A stretch of 52,087 bases of DNA, taken from the NCBI GenBank assembly GCA_903915465.1, contig CAIWTA010000294.1:1-52087 (forward strand). The letters are read 5' to 3'. A model generated the notes under the pieces. The model did no database searches. It had not been told where the DNA came from and was given only the letters and a program-made list of their open reading frames with translations. Numbering within the stretch: position 1 is the first letter of the stretch; each line of letters starts with the position of its first letter. Position numbers and translations under genes: made by a program. Source of the stretch: an uncultured Bacteroidales bacterium (GTDB lineage: Bacteria > Bacteroidota > Bacteroidia > Bacteroidales > FEN-979). Positions 8,688-17,075 of this stretch are shown here, piece by piece.

Positions 8688-9638
8688 ATGGATCTGTTCG
8701 CTGCAAATAACATCACAAAACAGTTTTCAAATCATAAAGCCCTGGATAAGGTAAGTATCTCCGTTCCGGAAAAAAGTATTTTCGGCTTACTGGGTCCAAA
8801 TGGCGCTGGAAAAACTACATTAATCAGAATAATCAACAGGATCATTGCACCTGATGAAGGAGAACTCTATTTCATGGGGAGGAAACTGGTTCCAAATGAT
8901 ATTGAGCGGATTGGATACTTGCCAGAAGAAAGAGGCCTTTATAAAAAAATGAATGTTGGCGAACAAGCACTTTACCTTGCCCAACTTAAAGGGATCAATC
9001 GTAACGATGCTGTCAAACGATTAAAGTACTGGTTTGAGAAATTTGAGCTGCTTCCCTGGTGGAACCGTAAAGTGGAGGAACTTTCTAAAGGAATGCAGCA
9101 AAAGGTGCAATTCATTGTTACGATCCTTCATGAGCCCAAGTTATTAATCTTTGATGAACCTTTCAGTGGGTTTGACCCAATCAATGTTAACCTCCTGAAA
9201 GAAGAGATCCTTGAACTTCAGAAAAAAGGAGTTACTATAATCTTTTCTACGCATAACATGGCTTCGGTGGAAGAACTCTGCGACCATATCGCATTGATCA
9301 ATAAGTCGAAAAAGATTCTCGATGGAAATGTTTGGGATATTCAAAAAACTTATAAGACGAACTCCTTTGAGTTGCATTACACAGATTATGATGGAAATCT
9401 AAGTGATTTCCTGCCTCCAAAATTTGAAGTTACAGATCTATCAACAATTAATGAGCATTTTATTTCCAAGATCCAGATTCCAAAAGATGCGCGTCTAAAC
9501 GATCTGATCAGAGAGCTTCTTCCTCACATAACCATACAAGCCATCAAGGAAATTATTCCCAGCATGAATGACATCTTTATTCGAACTGTGACTCAGCAAA
9601 CAAGCTCTTCAGTCTCCAAACACGAAGAATCGTTATGA
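8688..9638 (+). CDS. ABC transporter ATP-binding protein (NatA/CcmA-like)
   Basis: The 316-residue cytoplasmic ATPase powers the permease encoded next. Walker A is GPNGAGKTT (36-44), the signature is LSKGMQQK (132-139), Walker B LLIFDEPFSGFDP (152-164), and the switch histidine follows in IIFSTHNMASVEEL. A C-terminal extension of about 95 residues after the nucleotide-binding domain is typical of the NatA-like exporters with DUF4162. The stop overlaps the permease start as ATGA, indicating translational coupling. Sodium export by NatAB is one precedent; the substrate here cannot be read from sequence. Confidence 0.9.
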   Translation: MDLFAANNITKQFSNHKALDKVSISVPEKSIFGLLGPNGAGKTTLIRIINRIIAPDEGELYFMGRKLVPNDIERIGYLPEERGLYKKMNVGEQALYLAQLKGINRNDAVKRLKYWFEKFELLPWWNRKVEELSKGMQQKVQFIVTILHEPKLLIFDEPFSGFDPINVNLLKEEILELQKKGVTIIFSTHNMASVEELCDHIALINKSKKILDGNVWDIQKTYKTNSFELHYTDYDGNLSDFLPPKFEVTDLSTINEHFISKIQIPKDARLNDLIRELLPHITIQAIKEIIPSMNDIFIRTVTQQTSSSVSKHEESL

Positions 9639-11014
9639 AAAAGATTATCCTGATCATTCGCCGGGAATACCTAACAAGGGTGAGGAAAAGATCATTTATC
9701 GTCATGACCATTCTGGGACCTTTACTTATGGCAGCTATCGTGATTGTCCCTATTTATATTGCAACACTTTCAAATGAAGTAAAAACTGTTTCTGTGATTG
9801 ATGAAACCGGTTTCTTCTATGAAAAATTTAAGGATTCGGAAACGATAAAGTTCCAATACCTGGTCTCTGATCTTAGTTCTGCTAAATCCGGTTTTTCCAA
9901 AAGTGGAGCCTCCGCGCTTCTGTATATCCCCAAAACGGAATTGGCTTTGCCGTCTGGGGCAATTCTTTATTCTAAAAGCCAGGTTAATATTAATGTTAAA
10001 GGATATATCAAGACAGTGATGTCAAGACAGCTTGAAGAACTGAAACTCGAAGCTAAGCTCAGGGACTTACAGCTTAACATGGATGCAAAGCTGACTACTG
10101 ATGACATTTTAAGATCCATCAAAACCAGTGTAGAAATCAGTACGATTAAGATCGGGAAAGAAGGGACCGAAGAAAAAAGTTACCCGGAAGTGAGTATGGT
10201 TTTGGGAATGTTTGGCGGAATTCTTATTTATTTTTTCATTTTCCTTTTCGGATCACAAGTGATGCGCGGAGTAATCGAAGAGAAGACAAGCAGAATCGTT
10301 GAAGTCATCATTTCTTCTGTCAAACCTTTTCAACTGATGATGGGGAAAATAATCGGAGTAGGGTTGGTTGGGTTGACTCAATTTTTATTATGGGTTGTAC
10401 TGACTACAGGAATAGTGACCATTGCCACCTCCACCCTATCATCAAAACTTTCTTCAAAAGCATTACCGGAGCAATTGATAAAAAATCAGAATCCCGGACT
10501 CGCATCAGCCACGACTTTTGACAAGGCAATAATTTCCCCGAAGGAAAATGCTGAAGGCATGAATGAAGTATTAGATGCTATCAATTCTATCGATTTTCCG
10601 GTAATGATCGGATCTTTTCTTTTTTTCTTCCTTTTTGGTTTCCTCCTTTACGCTGCACTTTTTGCAGCCATCGGTTCAGCAGTTGATAGTGAAGCGGATA
10701 CACAGCAATTCATGCTTCCAATAACCGTCCCATTAGTTCTTTCCTTTGTACTGGCACAGTATATCATTCAGGAACCACAGGGAACATTGGCCTTCTGGCT
10801 TTCCATTATCCCTCTGACTTCCCCTGTAATTATGATGATAAGAATTCCTTTTGGGGTGCCCTATTGGCACATCTTGCTCTCCATGGGGTTTCTTATTTTA
10901 GGATTTCTTGGAACGACATTATTTGCCGCAAAAATTTACCGTACAGGAATCCTGATGTATGGCAAAAAAGTAAGCTATAAAGAGCTGTGGAAATGGTTGA
11001 AGTATAAAAATTGA
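9635..11014 (+). CDS. ABC-2 type permease (NatB/YhaP-like)
   Basis: A 459-residue integral membrane partner of the preceding ATPase. One membrane helix at residues 22-43 is followed by a large external domain (about 44-185), then a cluster of five or more helices (about 188-445). The coupling region GVIEEKTSRIVEVIISS is typical of this family. The pair forms a complete exporter of the NatAB type. The stop codon lies in the left arm of the inverted word repeat that separates it from the convergent gene downstream. Confidence 0.88.
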   Translation: MKKIILIIRREYLTRVRKRSFIVMTILGPLLMAAIVIVPIYIATLSNEVKTVSVIDETGFFYEKFKDSETIKFQYLVSDLSSAKSGFSKSGASALLYIPKTELALPSGAILYSKSQVNINVKGYIKTVMSRQLEELKLEAKLRDLQLNMDAKLTTDDILRSIKTSVEISTIKIGKEGTEEKSYPEVSMVLGMFGGILIYFFIFLFGSQVMRGVIEEKTSRIVEVIISSVKPFQLMMGKIIGVGLVGLTQFLLWVVLTTGIVTIATSTLSSKLSSKALPEQLIKNQNPGLASATTFDKAIISPKENAEGMNEVLDAINSIDFPVMIGSFLFFFLFGFLLYAALFAAIGSAVDSEADTQQFMLPITVPLVLSFVLAQYIIQEPQGTLAFWLSIIPLTSPVIMMIRIPFGVPYWHILLSMGFLILGFLGTTLFAAKIYRTGILMYGKKVSYKELWKWLKYKN

Positions 11015-11203
11015 TTTGCGATTGAACAAGATTTTCGATTGACGAATGAATTTTCGATTGACGATGTACGATTTTAATATCATGTAATTTCTTTGAAAAC
11101 GTCAATTTTTATTCACTTTTATGAAACACTCATCCAGTTCGTAATTCGTAAATCCAAAATCGTCAATAAAATCGTAAATCGTAAATCTTGTTCAATCGTA
11201 AAT
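11014..11203. repeat. Inverted arrays of CGATTGACGA/CGTAAAT words
   Basis: The convergent intergenic region consists of two arms. Bases 11014-11034 and 11183-11203 are reverse complements with one mismatch in 21 (core AAATCTTGTTCAATCG). Inside the left arm CGATTGACGA recurs at 11036 and 11055; the right side has CGTAATTCGTAAAT, CGTCAAT and CGTAAATCGTAAATC. The central 50 bp are unrelated. It could fold as a long imperfect hairpin and act as a two-way terminator. No coding frame is supported. Confidence 0.75.
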
Positions 11204-11237
11204 TGTAAACAATCTCTCAATATCAATAATCATAAGC

Positions 11238-12260
11238 CTAAGGCCTATCATAGATCTTACTCCATTCATATTTCTTACGTTTCTTCCAATCACCCTTGTG
11301 ATATACAAAACTGACAATCAGAGGCAAGACTGAAGTTGCTTCTGCATAAACCATTTTCTCATACATCGTCTCAACCTTTCCCCAGGAAGATGCTTCTTTT
11401 AGCGTTGAGCTTGAGCATGCACCATCGCGGGGATCTGCAACAGTAATCTGGATAGCATATTTATGCATTGGAACTTCCTTTCCCAGCACTTCCGCACAGA
11501 TCACAGTATCCTGTACAAAATTTTTGGGAACTCCTCCACCAATCATGAATAACCCTGACGTTTTAGCTTTCATTTTTATCATTGTCAACTCAAGGAAATC
11601 CTTTACAGAATCAATCGAAACATGTTTATCAGGATGAGTCCATTGGTGTTTTACCAAGCCAAATCCTGCACTGCTATCGCTAAAAGCCGGACAGAATATA
11701 GGAACATTATTTTCGTAACAAGCCTGAACCAGAGAATCTTTCTTTTTTGAATTTTTAACCAGGTATTTCCCCATCTCACGGATAAACTCCCGGGATGAAT
11801 ATGGTTTTGGCTCCAACGAATCCGCTATCTCTCTGATTGTCATATCACAAACCTGCAGCTCTTCTTCATCGATGTAGGTATCATAAATCCGGTCGATATA
11901 GCAATTCCGTAATTCACTGTCATTGGCATTATACGAGCCTTTGTAATGTTTGAAACCCAAAGCTTCAAAAAAATCCATGTCTACAATTGAAGCACCGGTA
12001 GCAATGATTGCATCAACCATATTGTGCTTCACCATATCAACATATACCTGCATGCATCCGCCTGCACTCGTACTTCCGGCCAAAGTAAGGAAAATCGTAC
12101 ATCCTTTGTCCTTAATCATACGGTTGAGTATGTCGGCGGCATCGGCAGTATCACGTGAAGTGAATGACATCTGCCGCATCGCTTCTATGATGGGAGTTGA
12201 GTCGATCTTTTTAATATCAATATGATTTATTGGTGTTTTTAAGAAGTCTTTTTTCTTCAT
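11238..12260 (-). CDS. Deoxyhypusine-synthase-like NAD-dependent enzyme
   Basis: A 340-residue member of the deoxyhypusine synthase family. The eukaryotic and archaeal enzyme moves the aminobutyl group of spermidine onto eIF5A. Bacteria lack eIF5A, and bacterial homologues are thought to use small polyamines as acceptors. NAD-site motifs visible are LAGSTSAGG, ATGASIVDMDFFE and MIGGGVPKNF; the catalytic lysine is K295 in EASSWGK, matching the WGK of human K329. It lies 193 bp downstream of arginine decarboxylase on the same strand, supporting a polyamine role such as a homospermidine-type product. No agmatinase gene is adjacent. Both flanking spacers are filled by inverted word repeats. Confidence 0.85.
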   Translation of the reverse strand: MKKKDFLKTPINHIDIKKIDSTPIIEAMRQMSFTSRDTADAADILNRMIKDKGCTIFLTLAGSTSAGGCMQVYVDMVKHNMVDAIIATGASIVDMDFFEALGFKHYKGSYNANDSELRNCYIDRIYDTYIDEEELQVCDMTIREIADSLEPKPYSSREFIREMGKYLVKNSKKKDSLVQACYENNVPIFCPAFSDSSAGFGLVKHQWTHPDKHVSIDSVKDFLELTMIKMKAKTSGLFMIGGGVPKNFVQDTVICAEVLGKEVPMHKYAIQITVADPRDGACSSSTLKEASSWGKVETMYEKMVYAEATSVLPLIVSFVYHKGDWKKRKKYEWSKIYDRP

Positions 12261-12280
12261 AGTTAGTTATTATTAATTTA

Positions 12281-12455
12281 GAATGCAGGAATGCAGGAAT
12301 TATGTTGTAAAAATAATTAAAACTCATTTACTTTTGAATTTAATATTCCATGTTCCAAACAACTGTGTTATAACGAAGGCACTACAAAATCGGAATCTTT
12401 CATTATCCTAAAATTCCTGCATTCCCGCATTCCTACATTCCTGCATTCCCGCATT
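12281..12455. repeat. Inverted arrays of the word GCAGGAAT
   Basis: GAATGCAGGAATGCAGGAAT (from 12281) reappears inverted from 12412 as ATTCCTGCATTCCCGCATTC, 20 of 21 bases matching, and continues with further copies (CTACATTCCTGCATTCCCGC) up to and into the arginine decarboxylase stop codon at 12454-12456. About 110 bp of unrelated AT-rich sequence separate the arms. The architecture equals that at 11014-11203 with a different word. Confidence 0.8.
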
Positions 12456-13845
12456 AATACCCTAAGATCTTCAACATTGATTTATAGCTTTGTTCCTTTG
12501 AAAATAGCTTGGTTGTGACTTCATCATTCTCATCCAGATCAATCAAAACATGTTTTGGAGCAGGAATAAGGCAATGCTGGATTCCACCATACCCACCAAT
12601 AGCTTCCTGGTAAGCTCCAGTATGAAACATCCCAATATATTGCGGTCCTTTATCATTGAATTTTGGAAGAAAAACCGCATTTGTGTGACCTTCATTATTG
12701 TAGTAATCTTCGCTGTCGCAAGTAAGCCCACCAAGAAATACCCGTTCGTATTCTGCATCCCAGTTATTGACAGCAAGTAATATGAATTTCTGATTGGTTG
12801 CCCACGTATCTGGCAAAGTATTCATGAATGAGCTGTCGATCATGTTCCAGTTTTCCCGGTCATTCTGCCGTTTCTGGTCGATAATTGAGAACAAAACTGC
12901 TCCACTTTCTCCGACTGTGAAGGATCCGAATTCAGTAAATATGTCTGGTTCAGGAACTTCATTTCGGTCGCATATGCTTTTTATTTGAGCGATAATCTCT
13001 TCAGCCATGTATTCAAAATCATAACTGAAATCAAGTGAACTCTTAATCGGGAATCCTCCTCCAATGTTCAAGGCCGTCAGATCCGGACAAATTTTCTTAA
13101 GATCACAATATACACTCACACTCTTCTGCAATTCATTCCAATAATAAGCAGTATCCTTGATCCCGGTATTGATAAAAAAGTGAAGCATTTTCAATTCAAA
13201 TTTCGGGTTATCCTTAATTTTTTCCATGTAATATGGTAGAATATCGTTGTACCTGATTCCTAAGCGTGAAGTATAAAAATCAAACTTAGGTTCCTCTTCC
13301 GATGCAATCCGGATCCCGATTTTCATTTTCCCAAGAAGCCCAGCTTCATATTTTTCCAACTCAAAAATGTTGTCAAGAACCGGAATAGTATTTGAAAATC
13401 CATTATTAATAAGCCCCAGAATAAACTCAATATAATGCGGACGTTTGAATCCGTTACAAATGATATAATGATCCTTATCAAACAATCCTCTTTCATAAAG
13501 GTTCTCGATTATAGGAATATCAAATGCAGATGATGTTTCGAGGTGTATTTCGTTTTTTAAAGCTTCTTCGAGAACAAAGCTGAAATGTGAGCTTTTTGTG
13601 CAATATGCATAATGAAAATCACCCTGATAATCGACTTTTGCCATTGCTACATTAAACAATATTTTAGCCTTTTGAATCTGCGAAGAAATTTTCGGAAGGT
13701 AACTTATTTTTAACGGAGTTCCATACTGTTTTATAATATCCATCAATGACACCTGATGAAAATAAAGCTCATTATCAATCACTTTGAACTCTTCTTGTGG
13801 AAAGTCAAATGATTGTTCAACCAAGTCCAAATATTTATTTTTCAT
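12454..13845 (-). CDS. speA: Arginine decarboxylase, short fold-III PLP form
   Basis: A PLP-dependent decarboxylase of the alanine-racemase fold, expected to make agmatine from arginine. Its 463 residues are shorter than E. coli SpeA (about 660) but fit the compact form in Bacteroidota. The PLP lysine is K84 in YAYCTKSSHFSFV. LNIGGGFPI holds the phosphate-binding glycines, and FTEFGSFTVGESG and GMFHTGAYQEAIGGYGG supply the C-terminal active-site residues. Assignment to arginine rather than diaminopimelate or carboxynorspermidine rests on overall resemblance and on the polyamine-family neighbour downstream. Its start is preceded by about 80 nt and a -7 box. Confidence 0.8.
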   Translation of the reverse strand: MKNKYLDLVEQSFDFPQEEFKVIDNELYFHQVSLMDIIKQYGTPLKISYLPKISSQIQKAKILFNVAMAKVDYQGDFHYAYCTKSSHFSFVLEEALKNEIHLETSSAFDIPIIENLYERGLFDKDHYIICNGFKRPHYIEFILGLINNGFSNTIPVLDNIFELEKYEAGLLGKMKIGIRIASEEEPKFDFYTSRLGIRYNDILPYYMEKIKDNPKFELKMLHFFINTGIKDTAYYWNELQKSVSVYCDLKKICPDLTALNIGGGFPIKSSLDFSYDFEYMAEEIIAQIKSICDRNEVPEPDIFTEFGSFTVGESGAVLFSIIDQKRQNDRENWNMIDSSFMNTLPDTWATNQKFILLAVNNWDAEYERVFLGGLTCDSEDYYNNEGHTNAVFLPKFNDKGPQYIGMFHTGAYQEAIGGYGGIQHCLIPAPKHVLIDLDENDEVTTKLFSKEQSYKSMLKILGY

Positions 13846-13924
13846 TTTATATATTTATCGATAGTAGGTTACTTGGATTAAAATATTTTCACCAAAGTAA
13901 ATCACTTAAGTTCTAATTTGTGTG

Positions 13925-13932
13925 CAAATGTA
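13925..13932 (-). promoter_or_regulatory. -7 box for arginine decarboxylase (TACATTTG)
   Basis: Minus-strand TACATTTG matches TAnnTTTG, 80 nt upstream of the ATG at 13845. No clear -33. Confidence 0.4.
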
Positions 13933-14001
13933 AAACATTTGTAGATTATTTTGTTTTTGAAATTGGCAGATAATGAATCATTAATTCTTGATGACATTTG
14001 C

Positions 14002-14009
14002 TATTTTTG
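14002..14009 (+). promoter_or_regulatory. -7 box for the GT-C-like gene (TATTTTTG)
   Basis: Plus-strand TATTTTTG, 24 nt before the ATG at 14033, in the divergent spacer shared with arginine decarboxylase. Confidence 0.45.
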
Positions 14010-14032
14010 ACGAATAATTTCAAACACACTCC

Positions 14033-15940
14033 ATGTATAATACGAAAACTACTGGTGCTCTCTACTATATAATTCTGGGATCATTAATCATATTTTCATT
14101 CTTCACTTTCTCAGAACAATTCTACCCTCTTTTGAATTCTGATATGGCTGTCAACATCTTGATGACCCCAGGATTCAGCATACCCGCTAACCTTTATTTT
14201 TGGGGCCAGGATCGGGCAGGAAGCTTGATTCCTATGATTGCCCAAATTTTATGTTCAACCTATCATTTTCCTCCTATCATTGCTGTATCTCTTGTCCATT
14301 ACATTTTTCTGATTGCAGGATATTTTGCACTTTCCACATTATTTAAAGATCGTTCTTTAAGACTGGCTCTTGCTTTCGTTTGGTTTTTCCCCTGCTGGCA
14401 TTTCCTCGACCATGTCCTATTACTATTTGGGATACAGATGAGTATGCTTGCCATCTCAATTTACTTCATAAACAGGTCATCTCAAACGCATACGATCAGG
14501 ATACGATTGTTATGGTTGTCGATGGCTTGCATTTCTTTTATTACAGCAGTTTGGGTATCCGATATGTCAATTTTTTCTATGTTGGCATTTTTATTAGGGA
14601 TCGCCTTTTTCAACAGAAAAAATTTTACCAGAACCTATTTCATAGCCTTTTTAAAAGATAAACACTACCTGCTTCAGCTGGTGATTTCTATAATCTGGCT
14701 TATTATCGGAACAATCTTCATTCTCTATGCAAAAAGTAAAGCTGTCAGGGTAGACCTCTATAATCAAGATTTCCTTAACAATTTTAGAGAAATTGTTGCC
14801 ACAATCAGGATCATGACCGGCTCTCTTTTTCAAGTCTTCATCTTTGCTTCGGAGAATGTTTTGGAAAGTATTTATGCATGGGCCATTCTTGTAGGTGTAC
14901 CTTGGATTTTTTTCCTTACGAAAAAGAAAACTGATCCTTCGCAGCCATTCACTCAACAACGATGGCTGACTTTTTTTCTCCTGAACGGGATAGTGACTTT
15001 GCTAATTGTGATTCTTTCTCAATGGGTTTTTATTAACGGTGTTGGACGCCAATACTTTACCGTTGTTTATATTTCTATTTGGCTGGCATTCCTGCTTTAT
15101 CTGCAAGCAAATGGTTCAAGAAACAGATCTTTGCGGATAACGCTTCTATTCATAATCATCCTCATAGGAACATTCAGTTCGTTTAATAAGTTTTATTTCC
15201 CAAAGAAAATTTCCCCGAGAACAAATGTGCTAAATGAGTTTAAAGCACTTGGCAATATTGGCCTTATCGCAGGGTATCAGAATGCTTACCTTTCGGCAAG
15301 TCCTGATCCAAACCGCATCAAAGCTACTCCGCATGATAAAGATGACGTCAGAAACAGGCATCTTGTTGAGCAAGTGTTTAAACAACCCCAGATCTACCTG
15401 ATTAAGGATTGTTGGTTGGACTCCTTCCCTGACACTATTCATCAATTTGGTCATGTGCTCGTCAAAAAAGGAAATATGTTCCATCTGGCAGATTGTTATT
15501 TATGTCGTTATATTCGTTTGGTTGTGCATGAAGAATTTACCTGGAAAGAAATGAAGTACCAGGGAAATATTGACACAGACGAAGGATCACGGAATGGACA
15601 ATCAATTCGTATTCGCCCAGGATTCGATAAAAGCAAACATTTCGTTTATGGTCCTTTCATTTCACTTGTTCCCGGAAAATTTGTTATAAAATTCAGGATA
15701 AAAACGAGTGAGAACCTGAGTACTGGCAACATTGCTATCCTTGATGTTTCGGCAGACTATGGAAAGACCATATTAGCTAAACGGACAATTTTATCTTGCG
15801 ACTTTGGCCGGGCCAATGCTTTTCAGGAGTTTGAGATTCCTTTGGAATTGACTAAAAAACACGATGGGATAGAATTTCGGATTTTATATCTTGGTAATAC
15901 AGACCTCTCATTCGACCGGGTAGTAGTGCAAGGAATCTGA
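14033..15940 (+). CDS. Polytopic membrane protein, GT-C-like, with C-terminal beta domain
   Basis: Not assigned to a named family. The 635-residue protein has about ten hydrophobic helices between residues 8 and 395. The first is followed by an acidic loop (LLNSDMAVN, then YFWGQDRAG) resembling the first external loop of GT-C glycosyltransferases, where a catalytic Asp sits. Residues 400-500 are soluble, and the last 120 or so are strand-rich with patterns like a carbohydrate-binding jelly roll (GPFISLVPGKFVIKFRIK; FQEFEIPLEL). A lipid-linked-sugar glycosyltransferase in the envelope is a reasonable guess. It has its own promoter and is followed 109 bp later by the AttH-like gene. Confidence 0.55.
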   Translation: MYNTKTTGALYYIILGSLIIFSFFTFSEQFYPLLNSDMAVNILMTPGFSIPANLYFWGQDRAGSLIPMIAQILCSTYHFPPIIAVSLVHYIFLIAGYFALSTLFKDRSLRLALAFVWFFPCWHFLDHVLLLFGIQMSMLAISIYFINRSSQTHTIRIRLLWLSMACISFITAVWVSDMSIFSMLAFLLGIAFFNRKNFTRTYFIAFLKDKHYLLQLVISIIWLIIGTIFILYAKSKAVRVDLYNQDFLNNFREIVATIRIMTGSLFQVFIFASENVLESIYAWAILVGVPWIFFLTKKKTDPSQPFTQQRWLTFFLLNGIVTLLIVILSQWVFINGVGRQYFTVVYISIWLAFLLYLQANGSRNRSLRITLLFIIILIGTFSSFNKFYFPKKISPRTNVLNEFKALGNIGLIAGYQNAYLSASPDPNRIKATPHDKDDVRNRHLVEQVFKQPQIYLIKDCWLDSFPDTIHQFGHVLVKKGNMFHLADCYLCRYIRLVVHEEFTWKEMKYQGNIDTDEGSRNGQSIRIRPGFDKSKHFVYGPFISLVPGKFVIKFRIKTSENLSTGNIAILDVSADYGKTILAKRTILSCDFGRANAFQEFEIPLELTKKHDGIEFRILYLGNTDLSFDRVVVQGI

Positions 15941-16022
15941 TCCATCCAATATTCTTCCTGAATATTTATCCCTGAATTTGAAATTTCTGAAAAGTAAATT
16001 CCAGAAATCATACGGATTTTTC

Positions 16023-16030
16023 TAAGTTTG
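16023..16030 (+). promoter_or_regulatory. -7 box for the AttH-like/phosphotransferase pair (TAAGTTTG)
   Basis: Exact TAnnTTTG match 19 nt upstream of the ATG at 16050, suggesting the following two genes form their own operon. Confidence 0.45.
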
Positions 16031-16049
16031 CCACTTAATTTTCTCTGAC

Positions 16050-17063
16050 ATGCTCAAGCGACTCTTGTCTCGCCAAATGGTAAAACGCACCAAAAACAGG
16101 CTTTTCCCTGTGGAATATTTAGAAAGGAAGCATGTTGATCTTACACAACCTTTTCCAAACGACAGTTCCTTCTTTTATGGTGGAGATAAAGAAGGAAATG
16201 CTTTTATTACGCGAATGGCTTTTCGCGGACCTGACCGTGAACATGAATATTGGTTTGATTTCTATTTAAAAGAAATTGGATTTTTTGGGCTAAAGAGCGA
16301 TCCGGGACCTGATAACATTGGGTTTCAGATGGGAACCCTTAAATGGGAACCCATTGTGACTGGAAAAACATGGAGGATAATTTTCGAAGGGACAGTTCTT
16401 GACAAGAACGGCAAGTCTCATGAGTGCAAAACCGATCTGGTTTTTACAGGAGAAAACCCGATCTATGATTTTGCAGGAAGTTCAGATCAGAAATCAATTG
16501 CGAAGGCTATCGCAGCGGAAAAATGGAGTAAAGAATTTTTTTTTAAATTGAAAGATATTCATCAAACACATTATGAACAAACGGGTAATCTCAAAGGGTT
16601 AATTATTCTGGACAATCAGAAATTTGATCTGAATTTCAGGGCATCCCGCGACCATTCTTTTGGTTCCCGGAACTGGCTTACCTGGGACCGGCATTTCTGG
16701 ATTACAGGATTATCTGACAATGGATTCCACTGGACAGTAACAACAATACGGTTCGATTTTTTAGGTCGTCTTACTGCAGGGTTTGTTATCAGTCCTGACG
16801 GAATAGCGGATGCAATTGTTGAATGTACAGATCTGGAGACCGTTTCGAGAGAACAACTGTTGCCTGACCAAGGGGTTGTTGAACTACTTATGCGGAGTGG
16901 GAGAAATCATCATCTTCAATTCTTCCGAAATGGAGATTTCCCCTATGTGATGGATAAAAAATACCTCATGTTCGAAGCAATAGGACGTTATAAATTCGAT
17001 GGTGTGGATGGGCTTGGGATGGTTGAATTTGGCTTCCATTCAGATAAATACAAGATTAAATAA
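16050..17063 (+). CDS. AttH/CrtC-like (DUF7064-type) protein
   Basis: A 337-residue soluble protein without a signal peptide. The motif RDHSFGSRNW (about residues 205-214), followed by TWDRHFWITG, resembles the RDHS-x-G-x-R-x-W signature of lipocalin-like AttH/CrtC/tocopherol-cyclase relatives, including DUF7064 proteins. Those families handle hydrophobic substrates and some hydrate or cyclise isoprenoids; no reaction can be assigned here. The gene ends 12 bp before the ATP-grasp/His-swivel enzyme, so the two probably work in one pathway. The family call is by motif memory and needs a profile search. Confidence 0.5.
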   Translation: MLKRLLSRQMVKRTKNRLFPVEYLERKHVDLTQPFPNDSSFFYGGDKEGNAFITRMAFRGPDREHEYWFDFYLKEIGFFGLKSDPGPDNIGFQMGTLKWEPIVTGKTWRIIFEGTVLDKNGKSHECKTDLVFTGENPIYDFAGSSDQKSIAKAIAAEKWSKEFFFKLKDIHQTHYEQTGNLKGLIILDNQKFDLNFRASRDHSFGSRNWLTWDRHFWITGLSDNGFHWTVTTIRFDFLGRLTAGFVISPDGIADAIVECTDLETVSREQLLPDQGVVELLMRSGRNHHLQFFRNGDFPYVMDKKYLMFEAIGRYKFDGVDGLGMVEFGFHSDKYKIK

Positions 17064-17075
17064 AATATTTTACAC

